In this document: positions 18,601-26,236 of the stretch, piece by piece | Position numbering within the stretch: position 1 is the stretch's first letter | Layout of the letters: the number at the start of each line of letters is the position of its first letter | Source: Planctomycetota bacterium | Lineage (GTDB): Bacteria > Planctomycetota > Phycisphaerae > WQYP01 | Reading direction: 5' to 3' | Assembly (NCBI GenBank): GCA_021805985.1 | Contig: JAJZDN010000039.1 | Span: 1 to 37,929, forward strand | DNA length: 37,929 nt | The notes under the pieces: model-generated | Databases searched by the model: none | Seen by the model: only the letters and a program-made list of their open reading frames with translations | Told to the model about the DNA's origin: nothing | Translations under genes and position numbers: made by a program

Positions 18601-20534
18601 CAGTAGCTTATGTCAGTGGAACTTTGTCGATCACCAGTGGTGGGCTTAACATTGGAGGGGGAGCCGGCGATGCCATGAGTTTAGTGACACTAAGCGGTTT
18701 TAGCGACGTATTGACGGTAAGCGGTACGACAACGCTGGAAAATGGCGGAGCTGTTTCACTCCAGGCGGGCGGGGCGTTTACCACAGGCCAACTGGTGGTG
18801 AACACTGGCACCGGTGTTTTCTACTCGGGCGGCGCATTCAATATCACCGCAGGCGGTTTGGGCATTGGAACGTTAACCCCTGACGCAATGACGGCTCTTA
18901 CGCTTAATGCCGCCGGCGACGACGTGAGCGTCAGTGGCACCACGACGCTGGACACCGGCGGAAGTGTTTCGCTCCAGTCGGGCGGGGCGTTTACCACGGG
19001 CCAACTCGTCTCCACCGGTGGAACGATCAGTTATACCGGCGGCTTGCTGACAATCACGAACGGTGGATTGCGGATAGGTAATCAATCGGGTGATGTATTG
19101 GCCCCCTCCACCATCAATGGTAGCGATGTAATATCCGTTTCCGGCACCACCATGCTCGATAGCTCTGGTGCAGTGACACTTAATGGCGGGACACTGACCA
19201 CAGGACAACTCACTTGCTCTCTGGGAGATCTGATTTATCAGAGCGGTACGTTGAATATCACCGGCAGTAACGCATCGCTTAATATCGGTACGCCCCGCCT
19301 GACCGCCCCATTATTCTCGCCGCAGCTTCAAAGCCTCACATTGGGCACCAATGACGTGCTCTCGGTTGCGGGCACAACATATTTAGATGGCAGTAATGCT
19401 ATAACGCTTAACAGCGGTGGGACTTTTACCACGGGTAGGCTTGTCGCGTTTGATCAGTCAGCGAGTGATTTTGTTTTCAATGGCGGTGCGCTTTCGATCA
19501 CCAACAGCCCGGTGGCCATAGACACCAGCCCGGCATATTCGTTCATCGGTAGTGCACTGACGCTGGAAGCATCCTCTGCATTCGCAGGTTCCAATGAGTC
19601 TTTAAGCGTCACGCAGCAACTTTACATCGGGCAGTACGGCACGGGTTCAGTGGTCGTCAACGGCGGTGGCACACTGACCGCCGGTGTTATAAACATTGGT
19701 GCAAACGCAGGCTCGTCCGGTACGCTGTCGCTTAATGCGCTGGGCAGGGTTTATGCACCCTCGAACGCCGATCCTGCAAGTGGCGCTATCTATGTGGGTG
19801 GAACCGCCGGCGGAGCGGGTGGAACCGGAACCTTTAATTGGAGCAATCAAGGATATACATATTACAGCAAACTCGTGGTGTATAGCGGCGGCACTGTGAA
19901 TGTCACCGGTGATATTACGCTGCCATCCTACAGCATCACAAAAGTCTACGCGGGCGGCAGCTTCAATGTGAGCGACGGAGCCGGTGGACTGGGCAACCTC
20001 ACGGTCCCGAACGGCTCAACACTGGAAGGCGGTCATGGCACCAGCCCTGGCATCAACGCCATTAACACCAACATTTACGCGAATGTCTTCGCGCTTTCAG
20101 GCTCGATCTATAAACCCGGCGATCCGCAAAGCTTGACTATTATCGGCAATTTGACCGCTGAATCGGGCAGCACGCTGCTGCTGCAAATCGCGGGTGCCGG
20201 TGCGGGCCAATATGACCAACTTGTGGTTGATGGCGTTGCCAATATCGCCGGTACGTTACAACTGGATTTTATTGACGGCTTTGCCCCCGTAACGGGGGAT
20301 CAATTCAAATTTATTCAACCTGCCGGGGCCGGGAGCATCATTAACTTTTCCAACGTCAATATCACCGGCTTGGCCCCCGGATTTCAATATTCAACGGGAT
20401 TCAGCAACGGCGTATTTACCCTGGCTGCCGACAACAACGCAACATCCACAACGCCCGAACCGGCCACGCTGGCGTTGCTGGCGATCGCTGGCGCGGGGAT
20501 GCTGCTGCTGGGGAAGCGGCGGAGTAGAAATTAA
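15696..20534 (+). CDS. Very large PEP-CTERM beta-strand-repeat surface protein
   Basis: A 1612-residue secreted protein. The signal peptide MKTMLIKSSLILAAAMIAA ends near ATYA. The motif NWTGATGDGNFDNSSNWSLGVP matches the aromatic start of the other two repeat proteins. Residues about 430-1295 hold eleven divergent units of 65-110 residues, each opening with D..SVSGTTT.D.GG, then L..GG.FTTG.L, and closing with YSGG.L.IT.GGL.IG. The C-terminal region resembles a beta-helix cap (SGSIYKPGDPQSLTIIGNLTAESGSTLLLQIAG), seen at the end of autotransporter-type repeat proteins. The tail TPEPATLALL...GKRRSRN is a PEP-CTERM signal. It lies 73 bp after the Gly-rich gene. Probably an extracellular adhesin or sheath component; the partner is unknown. 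Confidence 0.9.
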   Translation: MKTMLIKSSLILAAAMIAAASGATYAITTNGPDNWTGATGDGNFDNSSNWSLGVPAALTDAAFALGTASTYTVTLGASEANNQLYIGNNNLTLTTGNSGSTYALMSTDPITGAAPSLVVGMSSTDTAAALTLATPSPNYPQYPIISMTAGSAVLGDQAGSSGALTVGSSGYTYLSSSSGDTLTLADSLTVGNFGTGTLSLNFGAVTIGGSLNIAAQAGSTGTVTIQTANAGGYPLPDNTIAVTGNIEVGGNDTGTSSTSGGTATLNIGDPNATSGFGPAGNAGISSDGNMVIFQGGTVNLNGGLLQASRISNNGGTFNYTSGNINLTDPAGILYLGTGTGQNLASSITLVNNQSLTDSGTVSLTTDGASTSSPASLIINGGTLSTGYLVVHASVNGPSPLDYISGTLAITTGNLNFGSLGVTGSPVLGFGDTISVSGLTSFASGNTLTINGGGTFSTGSLDTSARGALTYSGGTFNITNSSVTIGSGNVLNNLNLVAGDAISVSGITTLVASGGTSPLDINGGSFSTGSFAPSTVLPIYKSGTLNLTNSGLSLGINGSNDLFSSLNLVSGDTVSVSGITTIDPTGTLTINGGTFTTGSFAAGSLPVFTSGTLNLTNADLHIGPNGPLGASVSVGTGTTITVNKNTYMDSGGTLSVSGGSFTTAELINNGASPGAVTYTGGTLDITAGGLNIGTNDLLASAKINQFSAISVAGTTTMDTGGSITVNGGTFTSGGIVFTSGSGLTLSSGTVSIGTLTTTIADPVTYSGGGLAITTGNISIGTGSSDALSSAQLNSYLDNFTIGGTTTIDTGGSIALSNNGSFLTANMVINVGSAALTIDSGGSFSASGKTTLNAADAVAITGGAFSTGTLTTTASNSMSYSGGVIEITNGGLGIGSLGTDALASASLVNSSDAITASGTVTIESGGSVSLTAGTFKAGTLDVNTGSASLPAFSLNGGTVTVGTLSINATDPVAYVSGTLSITSGGLNIGGGAGDAMSLVTLSGFSDVLTVSGTTTLENGGAVSLQAGGAFTTGQLVVNTGTGVFYSGGAFNITAGGLGIGTLTPDAMTALTLNAAGDDVSVSGTTTLDTGGSVSLQSGGAFTTGQLVSTGGTISYTGGLLTITNGGLRIGNQSGDVLAPSTINGSDVISVSGTTMLDSSGAVTLNGGTLTTGQLTCSLGDLIYQSGTLNITGSNASLNIGTPRLTAPLFSPQLQSLTLGTNDVLSVAGTTYLDGSNAITLNSGGTFTTGRLVAFDQSASDFVFNGGALSITNSPVAIDTSPAYSFIGSALTLEASSAFAGSNESLSVTQQLYIGQYGTGSVVVNGGGTLTAGVINIGANAGSSGTLSLNALGRVYAPSNADPASGAIYVGGTAGGAGGTGTFNWSNQGYTYYSKLVVYSGGTVNVTGDITLPSYSITKVYAGGSFNVSDGAGGLGNLTVPNGSTLEGGHGTSPGINAINTNIYANVFALSGSIYKPGDPQSLTIIGNLTAESGSTLLLQIAGAGAGQYDQLVVDGVANIAGTLQLDFIDGFAPVTGDQFKFIQPAGAGSIINFSNVNITGLAPGFQYSTGFSNGVFTLAADNNATSTTPEPATLALLAIAGAGMLLLGKRRSRN
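16985..19580 (+). repeat. Eleven-unit protein repeat region
   Basis: Counting openings of the type D-(T/V/A)-(I/V/L)-S/T-V-x-G-T-T, I find eleven units. Units 8 and 9 share nearly identical cores (GGAFTTGQLV), and units 1-3 share FSTGS/FTTGS; the others are more divergent, so the expansion looks partly old and partly recent. Confidence 0.7.
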
Positions 20535-20553
20535 ATTCAGAATTCCGTTGAAA

Positions 20554-20577
20554 TGATCACTGATCAATGATCAATAA
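20554..20577. repeat. TGATCA-type repeat cluster, copy 2 (expanded)
   Basis: This is the counterpart of 13109-13125 with one extra 7-base TGATCAA unit. It shows that the duplicated block includes the spacer and that the cluster can slip. Confidence 0.7.
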
Positions 20578-20615
20578 CCGAAACAATGGTTGTCCCGTTT
20601 TTTAGGAAAATAATC

Positions 20616-22679
20616 ATGGTTAACCAACTACAAACGCGTGGTCACACGCATAAACGTCAGTTGAAAATCTCGGCGGTATCCAAGCTCATGGTTATGGCTG
20701 CCTGCTTTACGCTTGGCTCTACGAGCGTATCCACGGTTATGGCGGACGCGGGCTCCAATGGGGCCAATGGCGTCAACGCCACCGATACCACCCACAATCC
20801 GGCTATCGCTACCGGTGGTAATGGCGGCAATGGCGGGACCGGTACCTATCTTAATGGCGGCGGCAATGGCGGCAGTGGCGGCACGGGTGGCAATGCTTAT
20901 GCAACGGTTACCTCCGGCATTCCCTACATCCCCTTTGGTGCGGCAAACACTGCCCATGCGAAAGGCGGATATGGCGGCAGTGGCGGAGCTGGCTATAACA
21001 GAAATTACCTGCCGGGAGCGGGTGCCGTCGGCGGTAATGCAGAGGCCAGCATTAATATTGGAACCGCAGCCAACCCCTACAACGGAAATATTTACGGCTG
21101 CGGAGCTTATGCAACCAGCGGATATGGCGGCAACGGATCCCAAGGCGCTAATGGCGGGAACGCCACCATTGACGCATCGAGCATTTACGCCACCGGCGAT
21201 GTAGCGCTTACCACAGTTGCCACAGCGGAATACGGTGGAAGCGGCTTTACTGCCGGCAATGGCGGGACGGCCTCCCTGGCATCCGTACCGATTTTTGGCC
21301 AATCCACCGGCGGCGGTTATGTCCACGTTACCGCCGATCTAACCGGTGGCAATGGCGGTTACGGCAATGGTGCCAATAACAGTGCCGGCACCGGTGCCGA
21401 CGCAACATTAGGCTCCAGCGGAACCAGCGCCGTCCTGGGTTCGACTACGGGAGCTTTAACCCTGACCCAAGGTGCCACCGGCGGTTACGGCGGCACCGCC
21501 GGTGGCGGTACGGGGAGCGTGGCAGGGAAAGCCGGCAATGCCTCTTCAATTATGGACTTGAACTTTAATACGCTCACAAATGTGTTGACTCCCAGTTCCC
21601 TGACGGTAACCAACAGTGCAATTGCTGGCAAAGGCGGATTGGGCGGGGCTTATTCCCAGGGGACCAATAGCAGTAATGCGGGAACATCTTACGCTGAATC
21701 CACCATCACCGCAGCGACCGGAATTGATCTGAATGTGATTGCGGGCAATCTCTCGGCGAACGGTGGGAATTCCGCTGCCATCGTCGGCAACGCCGGTAAC
21801 GGGGCCGTCGGCACAGCTTTGGCTACCGGCACCGTAACCAACAATGGAAATCTTACGATCGTCAGCACCGGCACTGGCGGCGATGGCGGATATAGTGATA
21901 ACGGCAACGGAGGGCAGGGCGGTAATGGTGTGGCCGTCGCCACGGGCACCGGAGATGGATCGGGCAGTGTTGCGGTCAACGCTTATGGCTACGGCGGAAG
22001 CGGCGGCAGAGGCAGCACCACCACCGGCTTTACCGCCGGCAGCGGCGGTACGGGGACAGCCACAGCGGTCGGCATCGGCGACGGCAGCGGTAGCGTCACC
22101 GTCGGAGCCAGCGCTCAGGGCGGCTTGGAGGGAGGCATCTTTACAATGGGCGGTAAACAGGGAGGCGACTTGACCGGCGGCAATGTCGGTAGCGGCACCG
22201 CTATGGCCACGGCCACCGGGCTGGCCTCCAGCAATGTCAACGCATCAGCCTCTGCGAGAAGCAGCGTCGGAGGCAACCTTTCAGTTTCAACCAGCGGCTC
22301 AGGGCCGGCTTTAGCCGATGCGTACGCCACCGGATTGGGTGGAACCTCCATGGCAGTCTCACAATCCGGTGGCGGAGCGGTCTGGGATGTAGCGGCGATT
22401 GCCAGCGCTCCCGTGATCAGCGGGGCAACAGCGCATACTCAAGCCTTTGCCATCACCATGGGACCCACCCGCAGTTCTTCAAATGCCAATGGCATTCAGG
22501 CTGTCGCTTATGCCTCAGCGATGCCTTCCAACAGCGATGCGAATGCCGCTTTGGCTAGTTCCCCGAACGTGCGAAGTAATTTTAATGTCGGTGGCAACGG
22601 CACCGGCCCGGTCAGCGATGGGTTAAGGGTGAGTTCCACCACCGGCAGAGCCGGCGGCTATGTGGTGTTATCAGCGTAA
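20616..22679 (+). CDS. Gly-rich surface protein, copy 2, 3' end replaced (no PEP-CTERM tail)
   Basis: A 687-residue paralogue of the protein at 13163. It has the same head and signal peptide (RGHTHKRQLK, then VSKLMVMAACFTLG), the same GGNGGNGGTGTYLNGGGNGG block almost base for base, and the same order of Gly-rich segments. The match holds up to GNGTGPVSD (base 22620, against 15158 in copy 1). There the sequence changes and 19 unrelated residues (GLRVSSTTGRAGGYVVLSA) lead to the stop, partly translated from a dispersed palindromic repeat (22637-22660). About 155 residues including the PEP-CTERM tail are missing. ATG 20616 has AGGA upstream; an earlier in-frame ATG at 20586 lacks one. It is either a decayed gene or a secreted, unsorted variant. 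Confidence 0.8.
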   Translation: MVNQLQTRGHTHKRQLKISAVSKLMVMAACFTLGSTSVSTVMADAGSNGANGVNATDTTHNPAIATGGNGGNGGTGTYLNGGGNGGSGGTGGNAYATVTSGIPYIPFGAANTAHAKGGYGGSGGAGYNRNYLPGAGAVGGNAEASINIGTAANPYNGNIYGCGAYATSGYGGNGSQGANGGNATIDASSIYATGDVALTTVATAEYGGSGFTAGNGGTASLASVPIFGQSTGGGYVHVTADLTGGNGGYGNGANNSAGTGADATLGSSGTSAVLGSTTGALTLTQGATGGYGGTAGGGTGSVAGKAGNASSIMDLNFNTLTNVLTPSSLTVTNSAIAGKGGLGGAYSQGTNSSNAGTSYAESTITAATGIDLNVIAGNLSANGGNSAAIVGNAGNGAVGTALATGTVTNNGNLTIVSTGTGGDGGYSDNGNGGQGGNGVAVATGTGDGSGSVAVNAYGYGGSGGRGSTTTGFTAGSGGTGTATAVGIGDGSGSVTVGASAQGGLEGGIFTMGGKQGGDLTGGNVGSGTAMATATGLASSNVNASASARSSVGGNLSVSTSGSGPALADAYATGLGGTSMAVSQSGGGAVWDVAAIASAPVISGATAHTQAFAITMGPTRSSSNANGIQAVAYASAMPSNSDANAALASSPNVRSNFNVGGNGTGPVSDGLRVSSTTGRAGGYVVLSA
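22637..22660. repeat. Dispersed palindromic (REP-like) repeat, copy A
   Basis: A 24-bp sequence starting CACCACCGGCAGAG and ending CCGGCGGCTA, identical to 37785-37808. CCACCGGC and GCCGGCGG pair around AGA with one mismatch. It begins 16 bases after the point where copy 2 of the Gly-rich gene departs from copy 1. Confidence 0.8.
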
Positions 22680-22680
22680 T

Positions 22681-22695
22681 CCGCGTTATCCGCGG
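22681..22695 (+). terminator. Short hairpin after the Gly-rich copy 2
   Basis: CCGCG, loop TTATC, CGCGG, followed by TTTC. The stem is only five pairs and the T-run is short, so it is at best a weak terminator. It may instead be part of the dispersed repeat that starts at 22637. Confidence 0.3.
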
Positions 22696-22840
22696 TTTCA
22701 TCCCGTTCGGCTGGCATGGAAAACAATTCCCCCGCCCTGTGCAACACCGCCGCCCCCCCCGCTCAAAATTCTAGTACAACATGTGCTTTTCACCCCTCAT
22801 CGCCGTAGAATTCGACTATTTGGCTTGAGGGCATGCACGC

Positions 22841-23623
22841 ATGGGATTTAAAGACAAACTGGAACGAAAACTTTCCCGCGTGGCGATTCCCCATCTGACG
22901 TTATGGATTATCATCGGGCAGGTGCTGTTTTTTGTATTGCATTTCTCCCATCCGAACATTATTGACCGCATGTATCTTGATGCGGCCATGGTGTGGGCCG
23001 GGCAATGGTGGAGAGTATTTTCGTTTGTGCTCATACCGCCATCGTACAGTCCGATCTGGCTGTTTATGGATATTTATTTCTTTTTCCTGCTCGGCAATAC
23101 GCTGGAAAATACTTGGGGATCATTGCATTACAATCTTTTTCTGCTGATCGGATGGATGGCCACGGTGGCTGCGGCGTTGGTTGTGCCGGGCGGCGCGGTG
23201 GGAAGCCTTTACCTGTTTGGATCGGTTTTTCTAGCCTTTGCGTTTTTATACCCGGATTTTGTCATTTATGTCGCATTTATTCTGCCGGTGCGCGTAAAGT
23301 ATCTGGGGTGGTTAATGTGGGCATTCTACGGTTGGATGTTCCTGGCGGGACCCTGGTCGCAACGGGCCATTGTGTTCGCAGCTGTGCTTAATTTTCTCAT
23401 ATTTTTTCACCGGGATATTATCAATCGCATCCGTTACGGCCACCGCAAAATGGTACAGAAAGCGGCCACCGCCGTCGATGCACCCTTTCACCGTTGCACG
23501 ACATGCGGAATAACGGAAAAAAGTAATCCGCAGATGGAATTCCGCTATTGTAATCGCTGCTCCGGCACGCCATGCTACTGCATGGAGCATATTAACAACC
23601 ATGAGCATAGCGGGCCGCAATAA
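22841..23623 (+). CDS. Rhomboid-like membrane protein, probably inactive, with C-terminal zinc ribbon
   Basis: A 260-residue protein with about six membrane segments. The rhomboid loop motif WWRVFSF near residue 66 and the membrane layout (WLFMDIYFFFLLGNTLENTWGS, then LFLLIGWMATVAAALVV) place it in the rhomboid/derlin fold. The protease motif GxSG and the distal catalytic His are not seen; the equivalent segment reads LYLFGSVFLAFAFLYPD. After the last helix, residues about 215-250 hold CTTC and CNRC pairs plus CYC.EH, a likely zinc ribbon on the cytoplasmic side. ATG 22841 has only a weak ribosome binding site. It ends 24 bp before the convergent sugar-permease gene. Rhomboid pseudoproteases often bind membrane clients; no client is evident. 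Confidence 0.75.
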   Translation: MGFKDKLERKLSRVAIPHLTLWIIIGQVLFFVLHFSHPNIIDRMYLDAAMVWAGQWWRVFSFVLIPPSYSPIWLFMDIYFFFLLGNTLENTWGSLHYNLFLLIGWMATVAAALVVPGGAVGSLYLFGSVFLAFAFLYPDFVIYVAFILPVRVKYLGWLMWAFYGWMFLAGPWSQRAIVFAAVLNFLIFFHRDIINRIRYGHRKMVQKAATAVDAPFHRCTTCGITEKSNPQMEFRYCNRCSGTPCYCMEHINNHEHSGPQ

Positions 23624-23647
23624 TTGATAGTGCCGCCCCCCCGCCGC

Positions 23648-24685
23648 CTACACCTTGGCGGCGGCAATTTGCGCCTGCCGCCTCAGGCGTTTTCGTTTAT
23701 TGAAAATGTTAGCCAATTGATCAATCAACACCGCCAGAAGAATTACCGCGCCGGTAATGAAGTACGTCCAGTTGGAACTTAAGCGAAATACTTCCCGATG
23801 CCCCGCCGAGTGATACACCCATTTGAAAAGAATAATGCCGTTCTGAATCACTTCCATCATCACTGATCCAATAATGGCCCCCAGCACGCTGCCTTCACCG
23901 CCCCGCAGTGAAACGCCCCCGATAACCGCGGCAGCAATGGCATTAAGTTCGTAACCATTCCCCACGTTGTAGGTCATTTGTCCAATGTAGGATGCATAGC
24001 AGATGCCCGCGACACCGGCCAAGCCCGCCGAGATCACATAGGTAAGCGTTTCCACCCGGTCCACGGGAATACCGGAATATTGTGCCGCGTCCCGGTTGCC
24101 GCCGATGGCAAATACATATCGGCCAAAAACCGTGGCGTGGAGGAGATACGCGAAGAGAATAATCACGGCAATAAAAATGAGAACGGGATAGGCTAAAACG
24201 GCATGATAGCCGTAATGAAATAGCCCTTCGGTGGAAAGGTTAATCAGCGGCGAAGTTCCGAGGCCCAGCGTTCCGCCATGGGTAATAATTTGTGCGGTTC
24301 CGCGCACCAGCAGCATTCCGGCAAGCGTGACAATAAACGGCTGAAGTTTTAATTTGGATATCAGCAACCCCTGAATTAACCCGATCAGCAAGGCCACAGC
24401 CAAGGCAATGCTGATACCCACCCAGAGCGGATGATTCAGGCAATGGACAGAGGGCGAGGAAATTTTGGCGATCAGCACGCCGGTTAAACCGATGATCGCG
24501 CCCACGGACAGATCAATCCCGCCGGTGATAATGACAAAACTGCTGCCGATCGCAAATATGCCCAGCATAGCCGCCTGGCGCGACACGTTAAGAATGTTGG
24601 CAGCTTTTCCGAAGTCATGATTACTCCAGAATAAAAAGCCGCACAGAACAATGACGGCAGACACAATACCCAGCTCACGTCTCAT
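23648..24685 (-). CDS. Sugar ABC transporter permease (RbsC type)
   Basis: A 345-residue inner-membrane permease of the carbohydrate-uptake CUT2 family. It shows the family motif GGIDLSVGAIIGLTGV near residue 54, LIGLIQGLLISKLKLQPFIVTLAGMLLVRG, and the cytoplasmic-loop region GGNRDAAQYSGIPVDRV followed by AIAAAVIGGVSLRGGEGSVLG. About ten membrane helices are predicted, with a basic C-terminus (NKRKRLRRQAQ). Its ATG overlaps the stop of the ATPase gene as TGATG, so the two are translationally coupled. GGAG lies five bases before the start. It should form the channel for the sugar delivered by the lipoprotein encoded first in the operon. The substrate cannot be read from the sequence. Confidence 0.93.
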   Translation of the reverse strand: MRRELGIVSAVIVLCGFLFWSNHDFGKAANILNVSRQAAMLGIFAIGSSFVIITGGIDLSVGAIIGLTGVLIAKISSPSVHCLNHPLWVGISIALAVALLIGLIQGLLISKLKLQPFIVTLAGMLLVRGTAQIITHGGTLGLGTSPLINLSTEGLFHYGYHAVLAYPVLIFIAVIILFAYLLHATVFGRYVFAIGGNRDAAQYSGIPVDRVETLTYVISAGLAGVAGICYASYIGQMTYNVGNGYELNAIAAAVIGGVSLRGGEGSVLGAIIGSVMMEVIQNGIILFKWVYHSAGHREVFRLSSNWTYFITGAVILLAVLIDQLANIFNKRKRLRRQAQIAAAKV

Positions 24686-26202
24686 CAGACTCCAATGCTT
24701 TTATCAGTTTTCCCAGCCCCGGTCATCAGGGCCGCGATGCGTTCCTGCGTGGCCTGTTGGCGCGGCAAAATGCCTTCCATACGTCTTTCGCGCATGACGA
24801 TAATTCGATCACTCATGCCCAATACTTCTTCCATTTCGGAACTGACCATCAAAATGGTAATCCCCTGTTGAGCCAGTTCCATCATCTCCCGGTAAATTTC
24901 TGCCTTGGCTCCGACATCCACTCCGCGTGTGGGTTCATCCAGGATCAGGATTTTGGGGCGCATGGCCAGCCATTTACCCAGTACTACCTTCTGCTGGTTC
25001 CCCCCCGACAAACTGCCCACGCGGTACTTGACGCCGGGAGCTTTAATCCGCAAAGAATCCAACTGCTTTTTCGCCACCGTCACTTCATGGCCGCGTTGCA
25101 GCCAGGCGCGCGGCTTATAATTATGGATATCCGGCATAGATATATTTTGTGCAATATTCATGGGCAGTACCAGACCATGCCGTTTGCGGTCTTCCGGTGC
25201 CAGATAAATACCGCGGTCAATGGCGTCACGCGGGTGGCGCGGAGCAAACGCTTTTGCATCCACAACAACGGTTCCTCCCAGCGCGCGGGTAGCTCCAAAT
25301 ATCGTCTGCATTAATTCCGTGCGCCCGGAGCCAACCAGGCCCGCAAAGCCCACAATTTCCCCAGCTCCCGCTTCAAAACTTACTGCGCAGGGCGCACCGG
25401 GCACGATCAGATTCTCCACTTTTAAAATAGTGCGATATTCGGTGGCGGTCCGGAGAGGCGGATACCAGTTAGTGAGTTCTCGTCCAACCATCATGGACAC
25501 AATTTTGTTCTGGGTAATTTCAGTGCGTTGCAGTTCCCCTACGCGCTTGCCATCACGCAGAACGATGACCCGGTCCGCCAGACGCTGCACTTCTTCCATG
25601 CGGTGAGAGATATAAATAATCGCAATGCCGTCCCTGCGAAGATCACCTATGATTTTAAAAAGTTGTTCAGATTCGGTAAGTGTCAGCGAACTGGTGGGTT
25701 CGTCCAGAATTAGAATTCTGGCGTGGTGGGAAAGTGCTTTAGCGATTTCGACCATTTGCATCTGGCCGGGCGTCAGCGAGCCAACCAATGTCGCCGGCGA
25801 ACATGAAAGCCCCACCCGGTGCAACACCGATTCCGATGCGGACCGCATCACTTTCCGCCGCAGCAAGCCCCAGGAACTTTTTTCACTGCCAAGAAAAATA
25901 TTTCCCGCCACGTCCAGGTTGGACGCCATCATCAATTCCTGATGCACCAGTACAATGCCATACCGTCGGGAATCGGAAACATTGCGAAACGCAACTTCTT
26001 TGCCGTCAATAAGAAGTGTACCTTCATCCGGGGGCTGGGCACCGCCTAAAATTTTCATCAGCGTGCTTTTGCCAGCACCATTTTCACCCATGAGGGCCAG
26101 AACTTCACCGCTGCAGAGTTCCAAGTCCACACGTTCCAAAGCTGTAACACCGGGAAAGCGTTTGGTCACGCCCCGCATTTTCAGAATATAGTCGTCGGCC
26201 AT
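24685..26202 (-). CDS. Sugar ABC transporter ATP-binding protein (RbsA/MglA type, double domain)
   Basis: A 505-residue protein with two fused ATPase domains, as usual for CUT2 importers. Domain 1 has Walker A GENGAGKST near residue 39, signature-like LTPGQMQMVEIAKAL and Walker B ILILDEPTSSL. Domain 2 has the degenerate GLVGSGRTE, the signature LSGGNQQKVVLGKWL and ILILDEPTRGVDVGAK. The degenerate second Walker A is normal for this family. AGGAT precedes the ATG at 26202. It lies 34 bp downstream of the binding-protein gene and overlaps the permease gene by one base. It hydrolyses ATP at the inner face of the cytoplasmic membrane to drive sugar import. Confidence 0.93.
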   Translation of the reverse strand: MADDYILKMRGVTKRFPGVTALERVDLELCSGEVLALMGENGAGKSTLMKILGGAQPPDEGTLLIDGKEVAFRNVSDSRRYGIVLVHQELMMASNLDVAGNIFLGSEKSSWGLLRRKVMRSASESVLHRVGLSCSPATLVGSLTPGQMQMVEIAKALSHHARILILDEPTSSLTLTESEQLFKIIGDLRRDGIAIIYISHRMEEVQRLADRVIVLRDGKRVGELQRTEITQNKIVSMMVGRELTNWYPPLRTATEYRTILKVENLIVPGAPCAVSFEAGAGEIVGFAGLVGSGRTELMQTIFGATRALGGTVVVDAKAFAPRHPRDAIDRGIYLAPEDRKRHGLVLPMNIAQNISMPDIHNYKPRAWLQRGHEVTVAKKQLDSLRIKAPGVKYRVGSLSGGNQQKVVLGKWLAMRPKILILDEPTRGVDVGAKAEIYREMMELAQQGITILMVSSEMEEVLGMSDRIIVMRERRMEGILPRQQATQERIAALMTGAGKTDKSIGV

Positions 26203-26236
26203 GCGGTTATCCTGTGAGATCAGATAACAATCCAGC

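Noticed and set aside
13163-22679. Regular short repeats in the surface genes taken as a CRISPR array
   Set aside because: The repeats are in-frame protein repeats without constant repeat length or unique spacers, and no cas genes are present.
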